Shown piece after piece: positions 22,340 through 33,600 of a stretch of DNA of 64,000 bases. The notes under the pieces are model-generated. The model saw only the letters and a program-made list of their open reading frames with translations, was not told the DNA's origin and made no database searches. The stretch covers positions 124,001 through 188,000 of the forward strand of contig JALMLS010000056.1 of NCBI GenBank assembly GCA_038496445.1. The letters are read 5' to 3'. Position 1 is the first letter of the stretch. Every line of letters begins with the position of its first letter. Source of the DNA: Trichosphaerium sp. ATCC 40318. Its lineage: Eukaryota; Discosea; Flabellinia; Trichosidae. The position numbers were made by a program, and so were the translations under genes.

Positions 22340-23791
22340 TTAGAAGCATTTTCTGTGGACGATGGCTGGGCCAGACTCGTCGTATTCTTCCTTGGAGATC
22401 CACATTTGTTGGAAAGTGGAGAGGGAAGCAAGGATGGATCCTCCAATCCAGACGGAGTATTTTCTCTCTGGTGGAGCAATGATCTTGATCTTCATGGTGG
22501 AAGGAGCAAGAGCGGTCAATTCCTTTTGCATGCGGTCGGCGATACCTGGGAACATAGTGGTACCTCCAGAAAGGACAACGTTACCGTACAAGTCCTTACG
22601 GATATCAACATCGCACTTCATGATGGAGTTGTATGTGGTCTCGTGGACTCCGGAGGATTCCATACCGAGGAAAGAAGGTTGGAAGAGAGCTTCTGGGCAT
22701 CTGAAACGCTCGTTTCCGATGGTGATGACTTGACCGTCAGGAAGTTCGTAGGACTTCTCGAGGGAAGAGGATGAAGCAGCGGTGCCCATCTCTTGTTCGA
22801 AGTCAAGAGCAACGTAGCAGAGTTTCTCCTTGATGTCGCGAACAATTTCGCGCTCAGCGGTGGTGGTGAATGAGTAACCACGCTCGGTGAGGATCTTCAT
22901 CAAGTAATCGGTGAGATCGCGACCAGCCAAATCCAAACGCAAGATAGCGTGAGGAAGGGCGTAACCTTCGTAGATTGGGACTGTGTGGGTAACACCATCA
23001 CCAGAATCGAGGACAATACCTGAAAAACAAGTCAGAACGATATTCAGGTGCATTTTTGGGTTATCACGAATACTTACCGGTGGTACGTCCAGAAGCGTAC
23101 AAGGAAAGTACAGCTTGGATAGCTACGTACATAGCTGGGGTGTTGAAGGTCTCGAACATAATTTGTGTCATTTTCTCTCTGTGGGTAAAAGTAAGCGACA
23201 ACACTCTCAAAAACACGCCAAAAGAGGAAAGAAAAGATGCTAACGCGTACCTGTTAGCTTTTGGGTTCAATGGAGCTTCAGTGAGGAGAACTGGGTGCTC
23301 TTCTGGGGCAACGCGGAGCTCGTTGTAGAAGGTGTGATGCCAGATTTTCTCCATGTCGTCCCAGTTGGTGACAATACCGTGTTCAATAGGGTATTTCAAT
23401 GTGAGGATACCACGTTTGGATTGAGCCTCATCACCGACGTATGAGTCTTTTTGACCCATACCTACCATAACACCAGTGTGTCTTGGGCGACCAACAATAG
23501 ATGGGAAGACAGCGCGAGGTGCGTCATCACCGGCAAAACCGGCTTTGCACATACCGGATCCGTTGTCTACTACCAAAGCTTGTACTAAAGGAAGGAGTTA
23601 GAGCGTGTGAGTTGCATTTGGTTTAAAACTAGCGTTTAGCAAGTAAAAAGTAGTAGGATAGCGTAAAAAGCAAGATACTAAGCCCACGAATGGTGTAGGC
23701 GCTTTATGGTAAAGCCAAAAGGCAAAATAGGTTTTGCGTAAAGGAAAGAAGTTGCAAAGAGTTGGGAAAGCGTACCATCGTCGTCACACAT
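22340..23791 (-). CDS. ACT1: Actin
   Basis: This is conventional cytoplasmic actin of about 375 residues. Exon 1 is only 16 nt (23776-23791, coding MCDDD and one base). After a 191-nt intron (23585-23775) the second exon reads [20 protein letters not shown]; the protein ends [11 protein letters not shown]. All signature regions are present: [31 protein letters not shown], the nucleotide-binding [15 protein letters not shown] and WISKEEYDE. Two more introns lie near 23022-23077 and 23178-23251. Third-position usage is visibly richer in C and G than in neighbouring genes, as expected for a very highly expressed gene. The large first intron and the open upstream region probably hold its promoter elements. 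Confidence 0.98.
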
Positions 23792-24607
23792 TTTTAGTTG
23801 TTGTTTATACTGTAAGTATTTATTATTATGTTTCTGGTCTGACGTAAATAGCTGGGAATTTTTGAAATTTCCGAAAGTTGCTCGAACCTCATCGACTTTC
23901 AGTATTTGTTGGAAGAATTATGTGTAAAAAAAGAATCTTCAAGTATAGCGCTATTCAAAGACTCCTACAGCGTTCATGTGCATATTCGAATCGAATACAA
24001 ATAGATTTAGTGAATTTATGGCGAAAAACTTCACATTTATTGTGTTTCGAGCTTGATAGGGTAGTATGTGGTTGCAGGGTTTATAAATACGTCGTTTTTT
24101 AGAGTAAACTGCGCAAAGGAAAGTTTTTTTTGGAATCACGTCACTTGTTTTATTTGGAACAACGTTCCCAATGATTTGGTTTATTGTGAGCGTTTACAGC
24201 GATATCAAATACTTCGTCAAACTACAATATTCCGGACTTTTGAAAATAGAGTTGCTGTTTTTAATCTTTTAGAAATGGAGAGTACGTTGCGTAGTTAACA
24301 GTGTATTTTTGTACGCTTCGTATTCTGCTATTTCGTAAAAGGGTAGAGTGAATTTAAAACCAATTGTACGCAGGCATGATTCTCGCTGTTTTGTACTAGC
24401 AAAAGGTATCATGTCTCGCGTGCAAACCGTGATATTTGTACCTGTCTAAAAAACATACTGTATTGGAATTCTTCATAAACTGACATTCTTCTACTTTGAC
24501 TCAAACGGCTGACAATAGTCACTGACATACAAGTTGGAATTGTTACTTTCAGGAAGTGTTTTTTATTTTACAACAGTTGGGTAGTATGTACAAGTAGGTT
24601 TTCGTTT
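23792..24607. other. Long gap upstream of actin: probable promoter region
   Basis: About 815 bp without a convincing gene separate the actin start from the stop of the upstream SUMO ligase gene, both on the minus strand, so this holds the actin promoter and the ligase 3' end. Two + frames (23878-24102 and 24068-24298) are open for about 75 codons but show no domain and overlap each other in different frames. I judge them non-coding. Pyrimidine-rich tracts next to the actin start could be a core promoter. Confidence 0.5.
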
Positions 24608-27110
24608 TTATGCATCATCCTCTGGATAACGCCAATTCTTAGCGACGTAGTCTTCTAAAATATCATCCTCATCGCTAGGTTCATCATCATACTTGACTTC
24701 GTACTGGTTCAATTTCTACAAGACAAGCAAGAGTTAGTAACTTTGACTGAACAAAAAAAAAGACTTCGGACTTACGTTGTTCCAACATGTGACAAATCCA
24801 GGCCACCACGTATCATGTTCCGGCCAATAAATCTCAACACGTCTACCAATACGAGAATATGTCAATGCCTGACCAGTTAACCCTTCTTCTTCTGTGGAAG
24901 TCTTTTGTTGTTCTACTTTTCTCTTTTTTGTGCTCTTTCTAGGTGATGTAGATCTTTTACGCTTTCTGGTATCACTTCGTTTAGCGCCAGCAGGTACATA
25001 TTCACCATCGTCTTTATCCTCGAACTCGTCTTCAGACTCTGATGAACTATAGAGCGGCTCGCTCTCATTCATAAAATCTGGAGAGATTTCGGATGTTAGT
25101 AAACCTTCAAGAGGAACATCAAGTTGTTCACTTTCATTCTTCTCTAAAGGCGTTTCATCTGACATAACAGCATCTTCGCTTAACATAGCAGGGTTTCCAG
25201 CACTTTTTGGTGAACTTTGTACTGAATGAGGTGTTGCGTCTGGTGTAGGTGTATCTTTGTTAATCACGGCAGGATTACCTGCGTTATTTGATGTGCTTTG
25301 TACTGAATGCGTAGCATCTGGTGTAGGTGAGTCCCTGTTGATCATTACTGGATTACCGTTATTGTTCGAGTCTGGTATAATTGAAGTAGAACGTGATTCA
25401 GTATTATTGTCACCAGTAAGTTGTTGTGAAAAAAAATCAATAAGTGAATCCATTAGTTCATCTTTTTCTTGAGGTATCTTTGCTTGTGGTATATCCAAAC
25501 CTCTTCCTACTCCACTATTTTGAGGTGTTGATAATGGTGGGTTGAGCTCCTCTTCTTCCTCATCGTCTGAATCTACAGAAAAAAGAGTGAGATTCAAAGT
25601 CAGCGCAAGGAAATAATTTCACACCTAAAAGGCTTATCACTATTGGTGCCTGTCGCTGTGGTGTAGAGGTTGTAGACGTTTTTTTTGGAGCGATTGGAAT
25701 ATGCTTCTCGATTATTTTAGCAATATTTAATTTGCTTTCTGTCTTTACTTCTGACCTCGGAGACTTGCCCTTAACATCTTTTTTGGCCGAAAACGTTCCA
25801 TCTTTTTTCATATCGTTAGAATTATGTTTCTGTTTATAATGGCGTACCTGGGTAAACGTATACAGTTGATGTATCCAAATTTGTTGATTTAATTACAGAT
25901 CTACATTGAAAATGTCAGATGCATGTCATTTTTTTTGACACATTAAAATCAGAAATTTATGAGAAAATGATAAAATCTGTCATACTCAAAATACTCGTCA
26001 ATTATAAGGTTATCAACAAGTGCAGGCTTGGAACAAATAGGACATAAATATTTTCTAGATCTTTGATTGAGTTGCAAATACACTCGAAGGTCAAAACACT
26101 ATAAAAACGACGTAAGTGAAGGAAGTAAATAAAATAAAATACAATTACCTGAATATGAGAACAGGATGTTGCACGACAAGGCAGTCGTATTCGCGACAGC
26201 ATAAGTGGATCCAAAAGAGATATTTTTGACATCACCTCCATAACATCACCCGCTGAAAATGATGATATAACTAAAAAGTGAGTTACAATAAGACAAAGGT
26301 GCAACACTAGTAGACTTGTATTACCTTTTTGTTTCGCAGTGGCGTAAGGTATTGTTGCTTTTTTTCTGACCTTATTAACAACCTGCTCTACATCATTAAG
26401 ATGCACAGCATGTACTAGGATATAGTACGTCTAAAAAGAACAATCAGAAAATAAAGTATGTTTAAAATATTTGTACAAATGATAACGTACGTATAGAGTT
26501 GAGAACTCACACTTAACTTCTAACAGGTTTCTCCCTTGCACGACTTGTGATGTTATATCTAAAGGATCACTTGGTTCTATATCAAAATGCACATCATTCA
26601 CATGCACACAACCTAACAAAGGTTATACTTTTTCAAATAAATCATTTTGTAATTATCCTCTTCAAATTTTCTAGCGATTTACCTTCTGGCCACTCAAGCA
26701 CTGGTCCGTTAGGTAATAATTGATGATGTTTATAACATCTTGCAATGATACTGACCGTTTTTGGTTCAGTTTTAGTGGCATCAAGTACATGTTTTGGAAG
26801 ATTAAAATATTGTTTTCGCGAGTACCCACGAACGACTCCATTCCAGTGGATTAGCTCTCTTTTTTTAATAAATACGTCGTTTGTTTGTTCCAAGTTCTTG
26901 AGCCTGTTTTTCATTTGAGTGTTAACCGCTCAAACTCAGATTGAAAAAAAAAAAGAAGATATTTTGTAAACTAGTTCCAGAGGTAACGTACGATGCTGGA
27001 AGTTCACTAGTCATTAAACTGATTGCGTCGTCATCACTGTCGCTTTCTACGATCGGTATCCTGTTAACTTCTGCTTCTGCTTCGGATGGCATTTCGTACA
27101 GAAATCCCAT
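24608..27110 (-). CDS. PIAS/Siz-type SUMO E3 ligase with C-terminal Tudor-like domain
   Basis: In order from the right: an N-terminal SUMO-interaction-like motif ([12 protein letters not shown], 27060-27020); a PINIT domain ([20 protein letters not shown], 26860-26790; [22 protein letters not shown], 26600-26535); the SP-RING ([17 protein letters not shown], 26205-26150, spliced to [11 protein letters not shown] and the [13 protein letters not shown] zinc ligands, 26085-26010); then [16 protein letters not shown] second SIM follows ([20 protein letters not shown], 25650-25540). A long acidic Ser/Pro-rich linker contains three related [11 protein letters not shown] units, and a basic nuclear-type stretch ([17 protein letters not shown]) follows. 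The last exons give a Tudor-like fold ([20 protein letters not shown], 24850-24785, then [12 protein letters not shown]). It should transfer SUMO from Ubc9 to chromatin proteins. PIAS/Siz members are not usually Tudor-tailed. Confidence 0.85.
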
Positions 27111-27692
27111 TGGACTGATTGAAAAATGAGCGCGTAAACGAGCTAAAAAAACCCTACAAAGACTTGTGTGCGCCCTTGGTTACTTTTCACGTACCAACCA
27201 GCGCGTATAATGGACATTAGTGCTATTTGTGAGTTGTATGTCACTATGCGCAAATTGAAGTACTTCTCCCATAGCGCACAGTGGGCTTTAATTAAATCTT
27301 GAAGGGCGCCTTTGTTTAATTGTGAATATCCTCTAAATTGTCATTTAATACCGGATGCTAAGTAATGTAATGGCGCTCACCGTATTTTTGCCACTCTGCA
27401 TATATTCTTCAATTCCGCAACTCTACAACTACGAAGCACCCTAAAACATTTAGTGTCATTCCTAGGGACCCTTTGGGTGCGTGTACTGATAAAACTGGAC
27501 ACTTAGCCAAGTACTGAGTGGTTCTTCTCTATTCATAATACGACCATCAGTGAATCGTTGTGTTGATAGTACATGCCCCTTTGGTGCAGAATAAAAATAT
27601 GATGGACCTTAACGCTACATTCAAAAAACGCCTGTCAAGTCACTTCTATTTAAAAAGAATCACTAGCGTTACGCTTCTTCTGGCTGTTTCAT
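27111..27692. other. Divergent intergenic region
   Basis: About 580 bp between the start of the SUMO ligase (minus strand) and the start of the PH-domain protein (plus strand), so probably a shared promoter region. The + frame at 27560 reads into the PH gene out of phase and is not supported. An upstream non-coding exon of the PH gene is possible: a CACTAG acceptor lies at about 27663. Confidence 0.5.
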
Positions 27693-30381
27693 ATGGAGGG
27701 TCCCCTAACGAAAGAAGGGAATGTTTACAAAACATGGAAGCAGCGGAATTTCATACTGAAGGGCACTAAGTTGTCTTATAGCAACAGCAAACAAGTATAT
27801 ATCAATCACGTAGTGTAGTACGTCTGACGTTTCACTAGGAAAAAGGAACGTTTAAAATACCTTCAGGCACCAAGGTACTTACTTGTTGCGCGTGGGTTAC
27901 CTTTATTAATAGAACTGCAGGTTGGGTTCGCTCCAAACTACAAAAACGCCAAGAATAAAGACACTTGCTTTTGCATCGAAACACCATCGCGTTGTTTGTA
28001 TTTGTGCGCAAAAGACAGACCAACTGCCGTTTTATGGCTAGAAGCATTATCTCAAGTCAAAGGCGTCAAAAAGACGAGCGAGGTACCTTTAGATCACTGT
28101 AGTGATACCGCTAGCCTGTTCTTCTCAAAAAGACTTTTATGAAGTTTCATTTGAATTGGGTAACGATTCCAAAAGCGCTAAAACTTGTTTTGAAGCTTAC
28201 TGCTAGCCACTATTTTAATTTCAACAACGTGACATGATCTTATTTTTTTAATTCTCATTTTTCGTTATTCTCAATTCTCTTTTTCTGTAGATAGACCGCG
28301 AAGAAGAAAAGGTATCGAAACAGAATAAACTTATGACATCTGGACTGCAAAAGTATCATAATATGAAAAAAAAAGCCAGGAAAAAATTACAGACGTCCTT
28401 GAAGCCAAAGTACGACAAATATAACTATGTACAGCGTTATTTACTCTTCCAAGTGAAGGCGGTGGAGCTCAACAAACGTCATCTACGCCAGCAAGTAGCT
28501 CTACAAGTACGACAATTTGAAAAATAATAAACCAAATAACATTATTTTGTAGATACTCCTCAGGCCGGTGCTTCCACTACGGCTTCAACAGCGCCCCCAG
28601 CGGAGATGAAAGGAGCTCCTCCACAAGACAGACCAACGAAAGAGTATAAAATACCTGCTTTGTCTAGAATTGGTGACGTGAGTCGTTGTAGAATTTTAAT
28701 GCTAGCGTGTAACCTTTTTTGGCTGTTAGGAAAATTTCTCCGAACAACAAGTACCTAAACGATACAAGAGTGAGGGAGATGGTTTAAAAATAATGCAAGA
28801 TAAAGCAGATGTCATTGCTGATTATCCAGAAGCTTGGCTTGAGGATTGGTGGGAACCACCAGAGTACGTTGAAAAATTTTGTTTTTTTACGAACATCACG
28901 TGATTTTAATATTGAACAACATGCGACTCTCTATGCGAATACTTCTGTTTTGTTTTAGAATGAAAACCATTTGTTTAAACTTGTTTGTAGGGATATGACA
29001 ATGAAACAATTTCCTCATGGATTCACATGTGACCTACTTGTTGCGAATGTTGAAGATGAAGATATGAAAATAACTGGTGTTATTGGAGAGCTTAAGGTAT
29101 GTCTGCGAGCGAATGTAATTTGAAAGTACTGACAATAACTGTTAGATGTATTCTGAATACGAGGAAACAACGTATGCACTAGTGAAGAAGAGTGATAAGT
29201 GGGTGTCAACCTATGATCACTTGGTTGTCCCAGCGCGAACAAAGATTTCATTACCTGTTCGTTTTGTTCATATGATAAATGGCAAACGACCAGCTGGCGC
29301 TGATGATTCCCACGAGTACGCACCACAAAACAACTTTGTGTTTTTGTTTTTCGCTCACTAAAAACAACAGTGCTTGGCCGAAGTTAGGTCAACCGTGCAC
29401 TCTTCGAGTTAAGCTTGAATCTGGCGATAAAATGGTATGACATTTTTCTTGCTGTTTTTTTTGCTTATACTAGTTTAGTCTTCTCTCCAGTTGGAACAGT
29501 ATAATACGCTATCTGAGGATTACTTTATGCACCAAGTACCTCCAAAGAAGAGGTAAGAATAGCGAAGAGTCATTTTCTTTTTATAACGTTCTAATACTTG
29601 CTTTAGAATGTTGGCGAAATATAATATGGATGATCTTCCTTCAACTCATTTGACGTATTGTGATAGTTCTAGAGATATGAGACGTATTTGGGTTGTGGTA
29701 TGTTAATTTTGAAAGAAACACTTTCGTAAGTTGTTTGGTTCTCAACTTGCTTAGACTTATTACGATAAACGTAAAAAGTGTTTGGGCATCCGAACACCTA
29801 AGTCTACTCTATCAATTGACGATCAACTGAGAAAAGACTCTGTTATTGAAGCAGCCATTGATAAGCGAGGCAAGACTGTTATTCATAAGGAGGAGATTGG
29901 ATCTACTACAGTTGAAGGGTAAGAAACAAGGATTTTTCTCTTCCTGTTTTCTTCTGGTTCAGTTGTTCATCATCACATCGTATAGAGTCACCCTTCCTTT
30001 TAACATTTGTATAGGGATAAAGAATTCTCTGTGAGTATTAGTTTAGTGGTGGATAGTGACCGCATGTTGGCCTACGCTGTTAATGTTAACATACAGTCTA
30101 CCACAGGTACTTTTTGATTGATGAAGTAACATGTTTATTTGTAAAACTTAAGTTTCTAACTCATTATACCAGGAAACGTAAGTGACCATGTGAGGATTTG
30201 GACAGTTGAAGAGTACGAGAATATGGACGGAGGTAAAACAGAAGAAAAAAGAGAGTCTGTTGCATCGAAATCATCGGAAGCATCGGCAAAATCTAGCTCT
30301 CATAATAGTGCAAGTCACGATACAGAAAAAAATCCTGAAAGGGATTCTAATGATAATAGCGGTGATAGTCCTGCTGAATAA
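27693..30381 (+). CDS. N-terminal PH-domain protein, otherwise unknown
   Basis: The spliced N-terminus is a pleckstrin-homology domain: MEGPLTKEGNVYKTWKQRNF (27693-27752), ILKGTKLSYS, GTFKIPSGTKVLTCCAW, then CFCIETPSRCLYLCAKDRPT and VLWLEALSQVK ending at about 28080. It likely binds phosphoinositides. Joining these needs an intron at about 27797-27838 and a 25-nt one at 27896-27920. A large intron of about 205 nt follows. After that come a Lys/Glu-rich coil (DREEEKVSKQNKLM), a Ser/Thr/Pro linker, and a globular C-terminal region of about 350 residues I cannot place (WLEDWWEPPE, FPHGFTCDLLVANVEDEDM, LVVPARTKISLPVRFVHM, MRRIWVVTYYDKRKKCLG). The protein ends in a Ser/Glu/Asp-rich tail. PH confidence is high; overall function is unknown. 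Confidence 0.7.
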
Positions 30382-30644
30382 CCAAAAAGCTGCGAAGTTG
30401 AAAACCATAAATGTAAAACAAAAAAAATATTGGCAGTGTTAACAATACACGTACTTCTAAAACACCCTAGCTGTGTGACGTAAATTTTGGCTCAGGTTTT
30501 GTTTATTTCAATTGTTTATATTGTTTTATATAAATTACTTTTGGGAGGTTCGTTCCAAAAATGGATCAAGGGTCTCCTTTTTGTCGTCACTTTGACGTTG
30601 ATACTAAAGTTTTTTTTTTACAAGTGTATCCCATTTTTCAGAAC

Positions 30645-33600
30645 TTAAATTTCTTCTGATAGTAGCTCAGCCAAGCGTTTGGAAGCTGTTTTCATAGCAT
30701 CATTAAAGTCTGGTGAAACTGCTAATTCTTGTAGCTGTGGAATAAGTCTTTGTAAAACTTCTCTACCACTGACTAAAAGAAGGGTGAGAATAAACCCAAA
30801 AAAATTACAAGCTGAAGCAAAAAAAGTACCATGTTTTGACACTGATAGTAGACAACGTAAACACGTTGATATTAATCCTACTTCTGCTTTATAAGTCAAA
30901 AACTCTGCAAATGCCTCATAGGCACTAGAGTCAACGAGGTAAGCACGTTCTTCATCTATCAAACAAAATCAGCTTCAAAAAAAAATGGAAAACCAGTAAA
31001 AACTCTCGGTGCTTACCTGTTAGCGCAAACTTAATAACAAGCTGCATTGCCCAATGTCTTGCATCTACACCATCTTCATCTGATGCACCAAGAGCAAAAG
31101 CAATAGCTTTTGTTACAGCATCAGTCTGCATTAAAGTCTCTCTTGTCTCAGCATTATCACAAAGATTTGCCAACTGACGAACAGCACTCAACTTGAGCTC
31201 TTTGTTATCGGAGTTCAGGCAATCAACTAGAACATATAGAGCACCTCCTTTACGGAACTCTTCGTGAAGGTCATCACCTGCTTGTAAGAAACTCTCAGAG
31301 AGCGCCAAAGCAAGCAGTTTTTCTTCTGCAGAAGGAGCATAATGAAGAATAGACGCAAGAGCCGGAATACCGCCATTAAGAATAGTACGCTTAACAGCAC
31401 GCACTACAAAAGACTTAAGTCAGCTTTTGTGAAAATATGTTGTTTTTTTGAGGGTAAAAACACAAAGAAGCAGTTCGTGTTTGACGTACGGTTATCTGTG
31501 CATAAGGCCTTTAGGGCGCGTAGCGCTGCCAAACGTATATATTCTTCTGGTGTTTCTAATAGTTGTAGAAGGTTTGTTGTGGCTTTAAGTATACCAAGGG
31601 TATCCTTTGATGTTTCTTTAAAGAATAAGTGCCTAATATAAATATATTTTTGACGTACTGTCTTCGCACATTTGCATTATTGCAACGACACATAAGCGTT
31701 TAGATTCAAGGTTATCAAGTGCTGGTAATGCATTCACAAGAATAGAAAGACCACCAAGATCACGAACTTGAACACGCCCTTCTTCTGAGTAAAAACTGTC
31801 AAAAAGATGTACTCCTTGTGTACCCAAAGAATGGAAAATAAAAAACAACAAACACTTACCGTTACTCTTTGTAATCTGCTGTATGATTGTTAAAGCTTCT
31901 GCAGCATCTTCTTGATCATTTACACACTCTTTTATAATATCCAAAAAACTTCTAACCATTTGTGCCCTTGTGATATCTTCCTTGACATTATCTAAAAAAA
32001 TGGTATTCTTATCAGCTTCGTTCCAAATATATTAATAAAAAAACAGGAAAAGCATACCGTAGCCAACTAATAGGTTGATTGCTTTCCCTACACGTAATCT
32101 ATCGTGTAGTAAAGGAGTAGATAATAGACTTGCGAGAACATTGTGCATCCTAGGTGAAGAGAAAAGCCCTCGAAGTTCCTCTATAGCAAAAAGTTAGCTC
32201 TTCTGTTGTGATAGTTCTTTAAAAATGTACCTGAATCAAAAGCGCTTAGAACAAGTAGAAATCTGATTTGGGTATCAGGCGTTGAGCTAGCGAACAAAGA
32301 AAGGCAGAGCTTGACACCACCATTCACTTCAAACGTCTAGTATCGTTTAGTACGGAACGACAGGTATTACCGACTTGTACGTACTTGTTTTGCTGGTTGA
32401 CTTCTAAGCAATAAAGCCATTGTTTCAGCAGACTACAATATACTTTAGTGGAAGCAATACGAACTTTGTTGTGCGTACATATTTTACTACTTCAGGATGT
32501 GGAGCCGTAAGGAGTTGCATCAATACATTTACAGCGTCACTAGTGGCAAGAATAGTGAGTAGTCTGTCATCCTTTGTCATTAATAACATTGCTTTTGCAG
32601 CCTTTAAAAGGTGTGAGTAACAACAATGCAGATAAGATGTACTCAATAACATACGTATAACTTGAGGCTAACTTCTGGAAGAGTGAGCAACTTAATAATA
32701 GCAGATATACCACCAAGTTTTACAATCTCAGCACGAAGAGGTGCAAGAGTTATAAATGACACTAAGAAACATACAGTCAACTAATTTTACTACAATATTT
32801 CTTTCTCATACCTAGTGAGCGTGCTGCTTCTGTTTGCAAGTCCACAGAACTAATGTACGTGTCAGAAGCATTGCAAATGATTTTTTAGAGTAGAGGAATA
32901 CGCACGAAGCATTATTCTTGATGATAGACATAATAATTTGAAAACAAGGTCCACCATGTTTAGCAAAGAATGTGACACGTTCAGCTAGAGTAACGTTAGA
33001 AAAAATACGTCTCCTAGTATAATTTTGTACGTTGTTGTGGTATGGCAGTTAGTGCGTGCATTGCTCTCTTTACAGTACCCAAGTCTTGGGAACCTAACAT
33101 TTGCTCTATTTTTTCAAGCAGAATAGTAACCTTTACTTGTTCATCTTCGCTAAGAGATGTAGCCTATTAAAGAAAACCTGCGTTAGTCCTAGCTTGGTGT
33201 TTAAATGCGTACAGCATAGTCATATTCTGTTGCTTCATATTGCAATAGTAGGTGATCTTCTTGACTCAAAATTGCCACTAATTTATCGACACCTGGGCGG
33301 TTTCTATTCCAAAATAAGTATGGTCAAAAAAACTAAAGAGTACTCTGCATTTGATGCCCATGATGCTTCAACTAGTTTTTTGAACACTTTAAAAGTGTCA
33401 CCTGGTAATACAGGTCGTGATTTTTCAGCTGCAATCTTATGAATAACTCTAGCGTTTGGTAGACCCTCGTATGGGTTCTGTGTGGTCAACATGACATATA
33501 GGAGCATTCCTAAAATGAATCATCAATAGAAGACTCAACACAACTCAATGAAACAAATAAAGCATACCAAAGCCATAGATATCAATCTTTTCTGTGTAGG

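Noticed and set aside
22301-23328. Several long + strand frames (for example 22301-22774 and 22983-23243)
   Set aside because: They are antisense shadows of actin, whose GC-biased codon use removes stops on the other strand. No domain or splice logic supports them.
23878-24298. Two + frames of about 75 codons upstream of actin
   Set aside because: They overlap in different phases, show no motif and lie in a likely promoter region.
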